Notes: a model not told the origin generated them from the sequence alone. A stretch of 60,476 nucleotides of DNA from Thermoplasmata archaeon (GCA_021803655.1 JAJZLK010000016.1:1-60476); one strand, 5' to 3'; counted from the first letter of the stretch, positions 23,724 to 33,044 are shown. Program-made: numbers and translations.

Positions 23724-26474
23724 ATGAATAACGGGTCGGTTGATGTTGCATCGGCAGGTGAGATGACCGGATCTTTCAGCCTCCTGAACGAAACGATCAG
23801 GAACATGCTGTTGAACCGTGGCGTCCAGATCGCCACAGAGGCCCAGGAGAAACTGATCCCGGAGGTACTTTCCGGAAAAGACTGTTTGCTTCTTTCCCCG
23901 ACCGGCTCCGGAAAGACCGAGGCAGCGATGCTTCCCGTATTCCAAATGATTATGAAAGAGAGACCTGCACCGGTTTCATGCATCTACGTGACTCCGCTCA
24001 GGGCTTTGAACCGTGACATGCTTGGAAGACTGCAGGAATACGGGAAGGAACTGGGAATAAGGATACAGGTGAAGCACAGCGACATCAGCCAGTCCCAGAG
24101 GAGAGAGATTGTCACCAACCCTGCAGACATAATAGTTACCACGCCTGAGTCGCTTCAGATCATGCTGAAGGGGACCCGCCTCAGGAAGATCATATCCTCA
24201 GTGAAATACCTCATAATTGATGAGATACACGAACTTGCACAGAATGAACGCGGAGCACAGTTCTCTATCGTGGTTGAGCGGCTGAGGAAACTCACCGGCG
24301 GACTGCAGAGGATAGGTCTGTCCGCCACAGTTGGGAATCCTGAGGAGCTTGCGATGTTTCTGTCCCCTGATGGCAGGGCATCCATCATCAGGACTGACAT
24401 GGAGAAGCGATTCCACTTCAACGTATCCATCCCGGAAAAGGCGGATGACTCCATAGCAGAAGTTATGGGGTGCGACACCCAGTATGCCGGCTGTATCGCA
24501 AGGATATGGGATCTTGCCTCGACGCACAACGGAACCCTCGTCTTTGTGAACACAAGGAGCACGGCGGAAGATCTGGCCTTTCGCCTGAGATCGTGGAAGG
24601 GAGATATCCCGATCTCGGTTCACCATGGTTCCCTGTCCAGGGAGAGCAGGGAGACCGCAGAACGGGAGTTCAAGGAGGGAAAACTGAAAGCACTGATATG
24701 CACGTCCTCCCTGGAGCTTGGAATAGACATAGGGCTTGCGGAGCTTGTGATACAGTTCAATTCTCCCAGGCAGATCAACAAGATGCTCCAGAGGGTGGGG
24801 AGATCAGGACACTGGATCGGGAAGACCTCGAAGGGAGACATCATATGCGCAGACATAGTGGAACTGGAAGAGTCCACCTCCATAGTATCACTCTCAATGG
24901 AGAATGTACTTGAGCCAGTGAGGGTTAAGAAGAATTCTCTCTCAACCCTTGCCAACCAGATCATGCTCGAGCTCAACTGTGAACCGAGGATTAACGTGAA
25001 GGACTTCTACTCTGTTGTCAGGAGTTCTTACTCTTTCAGGGACCTCAGCGAGGAGGAATATCTTGAAACCATCTCGTTCCTTGAACAGATACGGAAGATA
25101 TGGAGGGAAGGGGACGAAATAGGAAAGAGAAGGGGTGCCCTGGACTACTTCATCAACCATCTCTCAATGATTCCCAGCGAGAAAACCTACAGGGTGATCG
25201 ACATTGTCGCGAAGAAATTCATCGGTACGCTGGACGAGAGATATGTTGTTTCTGAGATTGAACCGGGAAGCTATTTCATAATAAAGGGAGCTACGTGGAG
25301 AACGGTCAGGATTCAGGACGACAAGATTCTGGTCGAACCGTTCCAGACAGCAGCAATTACCCCAAAGTGGACGGGCGAGGATATTCCGGTTCTCCCGCAG
25401 GCAATGAAGAGAATTTCTGATCTGAGGCAGTCGGGCAAGGCCCCCAGCTTTGTTCAGGATGGGAGCAGGAAACTGCTTGAGGAATGGTATACAGGAGATC
25501 TGGCCCGCCTGGATTCACCGGTTATCGAAGCTAAGAATGGGGAGATAATCATACAGATACTCCTGGGAACCAGGGGGAACTTTGCCCTGGCAGAAATTTT
25601 ATCTGGAACCGTGAGCGCCATAACCGGGCAGAGCGTCGAGATGGATTATTCGCCATACCACATATACCTGAGATCAGGAAGGAATCTCAGCGCTGATGAA
25701 ATCAGGCAGATCATTGTTTCAATCAACCCTGACCAGATCGAGAATTCCATCCTGGGAATCTGCAGGAGATCGCGATTCTTCTCTGGAGTTTTCCTTTATG
25801 AGGCAAGGAAATTTGGTGTGATCTCCCATGACGCAGACATCGGGAGGGTCAGGCTGGAGAAGATTGTTGATTCATACAGCAGCACAGTGCTTTACCGTGA
25901 CTCGGTCAGGAAACTGATGCATGATTACATGGACGTTGAGACCCTGAGGAGTTTCCTGAAGGGAATCGATACGATCAGATTCAGGACACGAAGTGAGATA
26001 GGTGACTCAACCCGAGCATTCCTGAAGCATTACACCGAGAGGGTCATGCCCCTGACTCCCACAAAGACGATTCTCGAATCCATAAAGAAGAGGATACTCA
26101 ATGAGATGACAACTCTATACTGCACCGTATGCAATAATCAGCGAACAATGAGGGTGAGGGAGATTACATCCGTGAAATGCCCCGCATGCGGAAGCAATCT
26201 CGTTGCATCGTTATCCCCCTTTGAGTCAGACCAGCTCAGGAACCTGGGAAAGAACCAGGCAGAGGCTGCCGCAGTTAAGAGGAGACTTTACAAGAATGCC
26301 CATCTGGTCAGGGAAAGAGGGATGCAGGCAGTAATGGCCCTCTCTGCACGAGGAATAGGTCCTGAAACAGCGCTGAGGATTCTCGGAGTTTCCTACATCA
26401 GTGAGGAGGACTTCATCAAGGCGATCCTGGTTGCCGAGATAGAGTACGCAAAGAACAGGCGTTTCTGGGATTGA
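23724..26474 (+). CDS. lhr: Lhr-type superfamily 2 helicase
   Basis: 916 residues. Walker A PTGSGKT (59-65), YVTPLRALNRDM, IIVTTPESLQ, DEIH (166-169), LSATVGNP, VFVNTRSTAE, HHGSLSRESR, and QRVGRSGH identify the two RecA domains of the Lhr family. A winged-helix and Lhr C-terminal region follow, with a zinc-ribbon-like segment near residue 800 (CTVCNNQRTMR then VKCPACGSN). Lhr proteins remodel DNA in repair and are 3'-to-5' helicases. Its end abuts the convergent transporter gene by one base. Confidence 0.92.
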   Translation: MNNGSVDVASAGEMTGSFSLLNETIRNMLLNRGVQIATEAQEKLIPEVLSGKDCLLLSPTGSGKTEAAMLPVFQMIMKERPAPVSCIYVTPLRALNRDMLGRLQEYGKELGIRIQVKHSDISQSQRREIVTNPADIIVTTPESLQIMLKGTRLRKIISSVKYLIIDEIHELAQNERGAQFSIVVERLRKLTGGLQRIGLSATVGNPEELAMFLSPDGRASIIRTDMEKRFHFNVSIPEKADDSIAEVMGCDTQYAGCIARIWDLASTHNGTLVFVNTRSTAEDLAFRLRSWKGDIPISVHHGSLSRESRETAEREFKEGKLKALICTSSLELGIDIGLAELVIQFNSPRQINKMLQRVGRSGHWIGKTSKGDIICADIVELEESTSIVSLSMENVLEPVRVKKNSLSTLANQIMLELNCEPRINVKDFYSVVRSSYSFRDLSEEEYLETISFLEQIRKIWREGDEIGKRRGALDYFINHLSMIPSEKTYRVIDIVAKKFIGTLDERYVVSEIEPGSYFIIKGATWRTVRIQDDKILVEPFQTAAITPKWTGEDIPVLPQAMKRISDLRQSGKAPSFVQDGSRKLLEEWYTGDLARLDSPVIEAKNGEIIIQILLGTRGNFALAEILSGTVSAITGQSVEMDYSPYHIYLRSGRNLSADEIRQIIVSINPDQIENSILGICRRSRFFSGVFLYEARKFGVISHDADIGRVRLEKIVDSYSSTVLYRDSVRKLMHDYMDVETLRSFLKGIDTIRFRTRSEIGDSTRAFLKHYTERVMPLTPTKTILESIKKRILNEMTTLYCTVCNNQRTMRVREITSVKCPACGSNLVASLSPFESDQLRNLGKNQAEAAAVKRRLYKNAHLVRERGMQAVMALSARGIGPETALRILGVSYISEEDFIKAILVAEIEYAKNRRFWD

Positions 26475-27158
26475 TCACACAGTCGCCTGTTTTCCGGAAT
26501 CTGTTCCGCGGGAAGCTATGTAATATACCAGCAGGAAGAAAATTACAAACAGCGGTATCAGATAAAGATCACTGGTTGCGATCACGGACTCCGAGTACCA
26601 GAAGGCGGAGAATGCAAGGAGAAGTGCTGACACGGTAACTTTCATGATCGCCTGCTTGACTTTCCTGATCTGGTTATGCAGGATGAACGCGGCAACGATC
26701 ACAACGGCAATGCCCAGCACAAGCCCAAGGATTGTGGAAGAGTAACTGTTGGGAAACAGCGCCACAAGTACTATGGCAGCTTCGAAAGCCTCGACAGTTC
26801 CGACTGAGAATGCGGTGACAAAGAGCCCTTTCTCCAGCTCTTCATGCTTCGGTGCGCCTCCCTGGGGTTGCTTCTTCTGGAAAATGAACGATCTTCTGGC
26901 ACTCTTTATCAGGCGGATTCCGAAATAGAGCAGGAGGGTCGCTGAAAAAATCCTTACATAGAAGATCGGAAGGTACGAGATGAAATGTCCTGCGATGGCC
27001 GTTGGTATGAGAACTGCAAGAAGGCCGAGGGCTACAAAGAAGAATACCTCGTTCTTTTTCAGGTCGGCGTAAATCGCGATACCGACTGCGGTAGCTTCAG
27101 ATACCTCCAGCATCGTTATTCCCATTGCGGCAAGAAGGATGCCTATTTCAAGTCCCAT
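26475..27158 (-). CDS. Membrane transporter-like protein with two ExxE repeats
   Basis: 227 residues, about six or seven helices in two halves. The first half contains TMLEVSEATAVGIAI and the second GTVEAFEAAIVLVALFP, so each half carries an E-x-x-E motif in a membrane helix. A cytoplasmic loop between the halves is basic, then QPQGGAPKHEELEKG. Two-fold repeats with acidic motifs are seen in GDT1/UPF0016 and in iron-permease-like cation transporters, so a divalent cation transporter is likely, but I cannot place the family. It is divergent from the Toprim gene at 27262. Confidence 0.6.
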   Translation of the reverse strand: MGLEIGILLAAMGITMLEVSEATAVGIAIYADLKKNEVFFFVALGLLAVLIPTAIAGHFISYLPIFYVRIFSATLLLYFGIRLIKSARRSFIFQKKQPQGGAPKHEELEKGLFVTAFSVGTVEAFEAAIVLVALFPNSYSSTILGLVLGIAVVIVAAFILHNQIRKVKQAIMKVTVSALLLAFSAFWYSESVIATSDLYLIPLFVIFFLLVYYIASRGTDSGKQATV

Positions 27159-27261
27159 TGTACAGAGTATATCATGACCATCTCAAGAACCTGTTGGTTG
27201 TCTGCATTAACAGAGAGCTATTGCGGCGATAATTCTTATTAGCGTGCGGTATTATCGACTT

Positions 27262-27690
27262 TCAATGCCTGTACAGGAGAAGAAAATTCTGCGGGTTCTG
27301 GAGTCCTACAGGGAGGAGAACCTCAGCGTACCTGTTGTGGTGGAAGGGACAAAGGACATGGAATGCCTGAGAAAACTCGACTTCACGGGCGAGGTCATCC
27401 CCCTAAACAATGGCAGGACCCTGCTCAATTTCTCGGAAGAACTCTCTAGGAAATACAGGAAAGTGATCATACTTACTGACTTTGATCGCAAAGGATCGGA
27501 GCTCAAGTTAGAGATATCTGCATATCTTGAAAGCCTTGGCACCGATGTTGACACGAAATTGTGGGATTACTTCAGGAAAAACCTTTCTGTCCGCACGGTT
27601 GAAGAATTACCCCGGGCAGTGGAGAAGAAGCTGGAAGAGAACAGGAAACTGGTCGATTCACTGAAGATTAGTCGCAGGCTTGGCAAGTGA
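27262..27690 (+). CDS. Small Toprim-domain protein (UPF0292/RnmV-like)
   Basis: 142 residues. The Toprim signature is present: VPVVVEGTKDMECLRKL at the start (catalytic Glu) and VIILTDFDRKGSEL (DxD). Proteins of this size, related to RNase M5, are common in archaea, and a role in RNA or DNA processing is assumed. A GTG at 27244 is in frame, but a TATA-like TTCTTATTAG at about 27232-27241 fits a leaderless ATG at 27262. The downstream RNase Z gene has its own promoter. Confidence 0.75.
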   Translation, partial: SMPVQEKKILRVLESYREENLSVPVVVEGTKDMECLRKLDFTGEVIPLNNGRTLLNFSEELSRKYRKVIILTDFDRKGSELKLEISAYLESLGTDVDTKLWDYFRKNLSVRTVEELPRAVEKKLEENRKLVDSLKISRRLGK

Positions 27691-27807
27691 CAGTCTCCCT
27701 GATGAACCACCAACGGCTGCGCGACAGAGAGAGATTCCAGGGATCCTTGACAACATCACAAACCCTTAAAAATTAATCAGGAGTGCAGGATACCTGTAGA
27801 GATAACA

Positions 27808-28728
27808 ATGGCATCAACGTTCAAGATAACATTTCTCGGCAGCGGCGGATCATGGCCTTCCCCGGGAAGGGGTCTCCCGGCCATCGCGGTCCAGATAGAC
27901 GCCGTGCTTAACCTCCTCGACTGTGGCGAAGGCACACAGAAACAGCTCATGAAGAGCAATGTTTCATTCATGAAAATAAACAACGTCTTTCTCTCGCACT
28001 TTCACGGGGATCATTTCCTTGGCCTGCTGGGGATGGTCCAGAGCATGTCATTCAACGGCAGGACTGAGGAGCTGCACATATTCGGTCCTGTGAGGGCAAG
28101 GGAGATGCTTTCCAACGCGCTGAACGTGGGGTATTACACCCTCAGCTTCCCGATATACGTCCACGAGCTCAGACCGGGAGATATCGTGGACATGGGCTTA
28201 TTCAGGGTAAGAACCATGAAGAACGATCATCCTGTCCCTGCGATCTCGTATTCACTGGAAGAACCGGACTCTATACGGATTGACAGGAAGAAGGCGGACG
28301 CCGTGGGGATCCCCAATAAACTCATAGAGAAGGTAAGAAGCGAAGGATTCGCTACACACAACGGTACGACCTATACGATCGACCAGATTTCCGCCGGGAC
28401 GAGGAAGGGAAGGAGAGTTGTATACTCAGGGGACACCAGGCCAATGAAAGAAATGGTTGAATTTGCCGCGGGAGCGGACGTATTTATCCACGAAACGACC
28501 ACTGACTCCTCCTTTGAGCCCAAGGTCAACGAGTTTGGCCATACTTCGTCAAGACAGGCAGCTGAGATCGCCAGGGATGCGGGAGTCAAAAGATTCTTCA
28601 TGTTCCACTACAGTCCGAGAATAATTGATGTCAAGGTTCTTGAAAATGAGGCGAGAGCTATCTTCCCTGAATCGTATGCAAGCAGGGAACTCCTTGAATA
28701 TGAGGTTCCTGTCGTTAAGAGCCCATAG
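27808..28728 (+). CDS. rnz: Ribonuclease Z
   Basis: 306 residues, a metallo-beta-lactamase fold. The metal-binding motif HFHGDHFLGL contains H64, H66, D68 and H69; other landmarks are LLDCGEGTQKQL, the NDHPVPAISYSLEE segment, VYSGDTRPM and FGHTSSRQAAEIA. It removes the 3' trailer of tRNA precursors. A TATA element CCCTTAAAAATTAAT lies about 40 bases upstream of the ATG. Confidence 0.93.
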   Translation: MASTFKITFLGSGGSWPSPGRGLPAIAVQIDAVLNLLDCGEGTQKQLMKSNVSFMKINNVFLSHFHGDHFLGLLGMVQSMSFNGRTEELHIFGPVRAREMLSNALNVGYYTLSFPIYVHELRPGDIVDMGLFRVRTMKNDHPVPAISYSLEEPDSIRIDRKKADAVGIPNKLIEKVRSEGFATHNGTTYTIDQISAGTRKGRRVVYSGDTRPMKEMVEFAAGADVFIHETTTDSSFEPKVNEFGHTSSRQAAEIARDAGVKRFFMFHYSPRIIDVKVLENEARAIFPESYASRELLEYEVPVVKSP

Positions 28729-28776
28729 ACCATGTGATCGGAGAATAATCGGCTTCTGACTTCCCCGGAGTGGGGC

Positions 28777-28792
28777 CTGAAACATGTTTCAG
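28777..28792. promoter_or_regulatory. 16-bp perfect palindrome upstream of the cupredoxin gene
   Basis: CTGAAACATGTTTCAG is its own reverse complement. It ends 36 bases before the cupredoxin ATG, just upstream of the TATA-like GGTTAAGTG, the usual place for an activator or operator. The half CATGTTTCAG recurs at 4259-4268, upstream of the Bat-type regulator gene. Confidence 0.45.
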
Positions 28793-28828
28793 CCAGGGTT
28801 AAGTGTCATTTCACCATAATTAACGATC

Positions 28829-29410
28829 ATGAACGTTTACAGGACATTTGCAATAGTATCGGTCATAATCGCGGTGTTTGTGCTGATAGTCGCGTCTCTC
28901 GGCATGATAGCCACAACAGGAGTCGGCGAGCCGTCATACGGTTATCTCAATACTTCGCAGCTGAATTCGATAAACGTCACCTCTCCTGGAGTTCATGTTT
29001 CACGTGCAAACTCCACGATTTATGTCAATTCCTCGAGCATTATACCCGTTATGATGGGACCGATGGATACGTCCAGCATGTACAGTTTCGAGATATTGGG
29101 AATCATGAATCCAACCATTGTGGTTAAAGAAGGTGTGATGGTTCAGTTCACTGCAGTCAATGTTGATAACGATTCTTATCATAACTTCGCACTCAGTAGT
29201 AGAGGGCCGCCATTTTCATCCATGGGCTCAGGAATGATGGGTGGCAGCGGGTACATGACCACGATGCATTATCTCCCTCCCATGAGTTCTGGGACTTATG
29301 CGTATGCAAATTTCACTTATGTGTTCCATAGCACCGGCAGCTTCTGGTATCTGTGCACGTATCCGGGGCACGCTCAGGATGGGATGTATGGCCGGATAGT
29401 AGTCTCCTGA
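28829..29410 (+). CDS. Sulfocyanin/rusticyanin-like blue copper protein
   Basis: 193 residues with an N-terminal membrane anchor (about 7-29) and an exported, Ser/Thr- and Met-rich domain. Type 1 copper ligands are evident: H118 in SYHNFAL, and C176, H181 and M186 in LCTYPGHAQDGMYG. A Met- and Gly-rich loop (about 129-146) lies near the site. Proteins of this kind carry electrons outside the membrane in acid-loving archaea, commonly to a terminal oxidase. It has its own promoter with a palindrome at 28777. Confidence 0.85.
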   Translation: MNVYRTFAIVSVIIAVFVLIVASLGMIATTGVGEPSYGYLNTSQLNSINVTSPGVHVSRANSTIYVNSSSIIPVMMGPMDTSSMYSFEILGIMNPTIVVKEGVMVQFTAVNVDNDSYHNFALSSRGPPFSSMGSGMMGGSGYMTTMHYLPPMSSGTYAYANFTYVFHSTGSFWYLCTYPGHAQDGMYGRIVVS

Positions 29411-29481
29411 TTGATGCGAGCAGGATATATCCTGAATGAATGCGCATTCGCAAAAACATGAAGAATGATGATACTAACCGG

Positions 29482-31461
29482 TTACATATCTACAAGCAAA
29501 CCATTGGCCATATAGTCGCACCCTACGGTCTGCCCATTCTGCAGTTCATTTGCTGTGTTTACGTTGTACACCGTGAAGTTGCCGAACTGCAGTGCAATGC
29601 TCGTCAGATGAATCCACGTATTATTGAGGGCGTCGAATATCTGCATGTTTGTGGTGAGTTGCCCGATGGTCAGCCATTCCTCTGTATCGTTTGATAACTT
29701 CACAAACACTGGCTGATCGCCCATCCCTGAGATGAAGAGTTCTCCGTTGTTGATGTTCATGATCATGGAAACGTTTGACTCGATCACCCTTGTCACCGTT
29801 GTAGTGATGAAATTGCCCGTGTTTACGTCGTAAGAGAGTGTCTTCATTCCTGGTCTTAAATCCTGGACGGGGACTGAGGAACCATCAGAAAGACTTATGG
29901 TCGATCCGTTCAGTACATAGCCACCAGCTCCGGTCGATGCAGTTGGTGCGGGTGGTGCGGCGTAGACGTATGCGTCGATTGTTGGCCCTTCAACCTGATT
30001 CTCGCCGAGTGTGAAAGGAGGGTATATTTCCGCTAAATAGAAGTTTGGGGCATAAGAGTCAGTCGATGTATATTCAACACTGGATACAAACAGGTTACCA
30101 TTCTCCGGGTATCCCCATTTAATTACGTTAAGACTCGTTTGCATTGCACTTGGCACAATTCCAGCGATAGTTGCAGCAACCTGCGCTTCCGGAAATGCCG
30201 CTGCAGCGAGAATGATCGTCCCAATACTTATTGTTAAGCCAGGTAGTTCTCCTTGGCTTTCCGAGGTGTGTGCAGGTATCGAGGATCTGGTATAATCATA
30301 ACCATTGTGATTGGTATTGTTAATGTTAAACGTACTATTACTCGCGGCGTCGTTAGGTATGTACTCATATACCGTATTGTTTGCCTCCCAGTGGTAATAA
30401 TATGGCTGCGAGTAAGCGTTATCTCCTAGAATGTTACTCCCGCTCGTCTCAATCTGAATGATTCCCATGAGGGTCTGGTAATCGCCAGCAGATCGGTAAT
30501 ATCCTGCTTTCCAACCCCAGTCATGGTACTCCAGTTCATAATTTTCAACCGTAAAGTTCCCAAGAATGTAGTTCCACGCCCAACCGATTCCGCCGGACGA
30601 AGTCACTTGCGTAGTGCCTGTTTGGAAATAATATGAACCACTGTTCTGGCCATTTGGTGCTCCAGTGTTCGCATGAACACTGGTGGAACTGTATGGGTTG
30701 ATGATGGAACCCGCCTCGTCTATGGATGTTCCCGACACTGTCACAAGGGTCTGTGCAATGGCGCTCCCACCAACCATAGCCTGGCACATGGGTAATTCAA
30801 GTGCCTGACCGTTTTTGCCAGCAACAAGGGAAGCATTCTGCTGGGTCCAGTAATATGTCGTCTGATCGTTAGAAAGGCTCTCCCACTTGGTGGAAGGATT
30901 GTTGTTTATTCCACTTCTCAAAGTCCCCTGGGAATACGAGGAGCTGCCATTTGCTGATGCACTGTGGCTCTGGACAAGTGGATCTGCAACTAACATATTC
31001 TTCTTATCGCTGGTAAGATGCGCCAGTGCACTATAACTCTCTCCTTTCATTATCATTTCCGGCGTCAGTTCTATGGAGGTTTGCTGGACATAGGTAGAAT
31101 TTTCAGAATTGTAAGTGAGGAACACCATTATGAAGGGAGAAAATGCGTCACTGTGATACTGCTCATATTGAAGCCACAGAGAAGCGGCTCTGTGAATATA
31201 AGTTGTATTATTAACGGTATAAATACCATTGTTGCTGGTGGCACCGACAAATACGGTGACAGTACCGTTGTAAACGGTCGGGGGAAGTTGCATTACCCCC
31301 TGAACACTCACGTTTTTCACCGGGTTACCGTGGGAATCCACAGTCTCAATCGATATCGTCTGGTGAGATCCGGGGTGCATATATGCACTCACTGAGACAA
31401 CACCAATGGCCGCAAAGATCATTATGGCAGCCAGGACTATGGGAATAAGGCTTCGTTTCAT
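29482..31461 (-). CDS. Secreted surface protein with a C-terminal Hint domain lacking catalytic residues
   Basis: 659 residues: signal peptide (MKRSLIPIVLAAIMIFAAIG), a beta domain with SIETVDSHGNPVKNVSVQG, a long Asn/Ser/Thr/Tyr-rich middle, and a hydrophobic patch near 425-455. Residues about 515-659 resemble a hedgehog/intein (Hint) fold: YVLNGSTISLSDGSSVPVQDL as block A, GELFISGMGDQPVFV as block B, and YNVNTANEL to NGLLVDM as the end. The nucleophile position is not Cys/Ser/Thr (V516 or Y515), the block B His is Gln (Q583), and the terminal His-Asn is Asp-Met, so splicing or autocleavage is unlikely. A TATA-like TACTTTATT precedes the ATG. Confidence 0.7.
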   Translation of the reverse strand: MKRSLIPIVLAAIMIFAAIGVVSVSAYMHPGSHQTISIETVDSHGNPVKNVSVQGVMQLPPTVYNGTVTVFVGATSNNGIYTVNNTTYIHRAASLWLQYEQYHSDAFSPFIMVFLTYNSENSTYVQQTSIELTPEMIMKGESYSALAHLTSDKKNMLVADPLVQSHSASANGSSSYSQGTLRSGINNNPSTKWESLSNDQTTYYWTQQNASLVAGKNGQALELPMCQAMVGGSAIAQTLVTVSGTSIDEAGSIINPYSSTSVHANTGAPNGQNSGSYYFQTGTTQVTSSGGIGWAWNYILGNFTVENYELEYHDWGWKAGYYRSAGDYQTLMGIIQIETSGSNILGDNAYSQPYYYHWEANNTVYEYIPNDAASNSTFNINNTNHNGYDYTRSSIPAHTSESQGELPGLTISIGTIILAAAAFPEAQVAATIAGIVPSAMQTSLNVIKWGYPENGNLFVSSVEYTSTDSYAPNFYLAEIYPPFTLGENQVEGPTIDAYVYAAPPAPTASTGAGGYVLNGSTISLSDGSSVPVQDLRPGMKTLSYDVNTGNFITTTVTRVIESNVSMIMNINNGELFISGMGDQPVFVKLSNDTEEWLTIGQLTTNMQIFDALNNTWIHLTSIALQFGNFTVYNVNTANELQNGQTVGCDYMANGLLVDM

Positions 31462-31515
31462 TAATAATGAAAGATAATAAAGTATACATAAGAATTATTC
31501 TCTTGGTCTGTTTGA

Positions 31516-31650
31516 ATGTCTTTGACCCGTAAGAAAGCGATCAACATGCAAAGCAAACGCGGGAAGCTTATACTTTCTGTACTCCTTGTCTTAACCGTAA
31601 CATCTGCGTCAATATCCGCATTTGATGAAGGAACTGACGCTTTTCCGTGA
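31516..31650 (+). CDS. 44-residue signal-peptide ORF, possibly a truncated secreted protein
   Basis: ATG at 31516 to TGA at 31650. A basic N-terminus (TRKKAINMQSKRGK) is followed by the hydrophobic LILSVLLVLTVTSASISAF and a short acidic tail. This looks exactly like an export signal with almost no mature protein. It lies in the 308-base gap between the Hint protein gene and the AAA ATPase gene. It could be a secreted peptide or the remnant of a paralogous surface protein. No downstream continuation in another frame was found. Confidence 0.35.
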   Translation: MSLTRKKAINMQSKRGKLILSVLLVLTVTSASISAFDEGTDAFP

Positions 31651-31709
31651 TCAATTCAAGAAATGTTCATTCAACAAATTTCAGTGTATCCTTATTAATA
31701 ATGACATAA

Positions 31710-31739
31710 TTACATATTATTTCCTTATGTAAAAGGAAA
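31710..31739. promoter_or_regulatory. Two overlapping inverted repeats before the AAA ATPase gene
   Basis: TTACATA (31710-31716) pairs with TATGTAA (31726-31732), and TTTCCTT (31720-31726) pairs with AAGGAAA (31733-31739). Both are perfect 7-base arms. A TATA-like CACTTAAATT follows at 31740-31749, about 25 bases before the ATG. The alternation of two exclusive pairings suggests an operator, or two mutually exclusive hairpins if transcribed. Confidence 0.35.
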
Positions 31740-31769
31740 CACTTAAATTGAAAAAATGAATCCGCCTTC

Positions 31770-33044
31770 ATGCCCGAAGAGTCGTTCTTCAACAGAAAAA
31801 TTGCAGATTACCTGGAAAGTCCCCTCCCTAGCTTGATTCCGAGGGATACTGTAATTACCCTTGAAAATAAGTTGAGACGGGCCATAACGATAGTTGGACC
31901 CAGACGTTCAGGAAAAACTTACGTCATGTTCAGTATGATCGGAAACCTGATAAGCAGTATTCCCAAGGAGAGGACACTTTACCTTAACTTTGAGGATATA
32001 GACCTCAATTCATTGAACATCAGGGAAGTTAAGAACCTGATAGATCACATGTATACAACGTATGAAAAACACGGAAGCACCCTGTATCTATTTCTGGATG
32101 AGGTCCAGGAGATTGATGATTGGGAAATACTTGTGAGAAATCTCATAGATGAGAGCAGGTTTAGTGTGGTCATCACAGGGTCCTCGTCGAAACTGCTATC
32201 GTCAGAGATTTCGACCAGGTTAAGAGGACGGACCCTGACTTATACCCTAACCCCCCTGACATTTGCAGAGTTCCTGAAATTCAGAAATTTCAGGCTGGAT
32301 GAAAAGATTTCAACACGGGGAATAATAAGAATAAGAAATTTTCTTGAAGAATACATGGAGTATGGCGGGTATCCTGAAGTTGTGCTATTCAAGAATGAAC
32401 GTCTCAGGTTACTGAACGAGATAATGAATCTTGCTATTGAAAGGGACATAATTGAAAGATATGGGTACAGAAACTCCCACATTCTGAAAATGTTGATCCT
32501 TAATCTCTCGCTTTCCTCAATTTTCTCCATAAACAAGTTCTACAACTATGCGAGAAACCAATCGTATCAGGTGGGAAAGGATACCCTTTACAGTTACGTA
32601 TCTTCTCTTGAGGACAACAACATTATTTTTGGAATCCACAATTTCCGCACTTCGACTCTAAAGAGCCAAAAGACTCTTGCAAAGTACTATTTTGTGGACA
32701 ATGGTCTGCTGAGGATTTCTGGAAATATGGACTTATTCAGAAAAATGGAGAACCTTGTTTTCATGAGCCTTGCCAGAAGCCATGGCAGGGAAAAAATCTT
32801 CTATTACAGGACTAAGAGCGAAAGGGAGATTGACTTTCTGGTTAACGATGATCCAGTACAGTTGATCAACGTGACATACACCATGAAGAATTTCGAAACC
32901 AGAGAGAGGGAGATCAAGAGCCTAATTGAAGCCTCTAGAGAACTGGGTACCAGCAAACTCACAATAGTCACCATGGATGAAGAGGGGGAGGACGAGAACA
33001 TCAGGATAACGCCTCTGTGGAAGTTCTTACTGAATCTTGAGTAA
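31770..33044 (+). CDS. AAA ATPase with DUF4143-type C-terminus
   Basis: 424 residues. Walker A is GPRRSGKT (about 43-50), Walker B LYLFLDEVQEID, followed by the arginine-finger-like ITGSSSKLLSSEISTRLRGR typical of AAA_14 ATPases. The C-terminal half (SYVSSLEDNNIIFGI, YFVDNGLLR, and FYYRTKSEREIDFLV) matches DUF4143, a PD-(D/E)xK-like fold. These proteins are widespread, variable archaeal genes of unknown function, often linked to mobile or defence regions. The DNA is AT-richer than the neighbouring carAB, and the gene sits alone with a compact promoter. Confidence 0.88.
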   Translation: MPEESFFNRKIADYLESPLPSLIPRDTVITLENKLRRAITIVGPRRSGKTYVMFSMIGNLISSIPKERTLYLNFEDIDLNSLNIREVKNLIDHMYTTYEKHGSTLYLFLDEVQEIDDWEILVRNLIDESRFSVVITGSSSKLLSSEISTRLRGRTLTYTLTPLTFAEFLKFRNFRLDEKISTRGIIRIRNFLEEYMEYGGYPEVVLFKNERLRLLNEIMNLAIERDIIERYGYRNSHILKMLILNLSLSSIFSINKFYNYARNQSYQVGKDTLYSYVSSLEDNNIIFGIHNFRTSTLKSQKTLAKYYFVDNGLLRISGNMDLFRKMENLVFMSLARSHGREKIFYYRTKSEREIDFLVNDDPVQLINVTYTMKNFETREREIKSLIEASRELGTSKLTIVTMDEEGEDENIRITPLWKFLLNLE

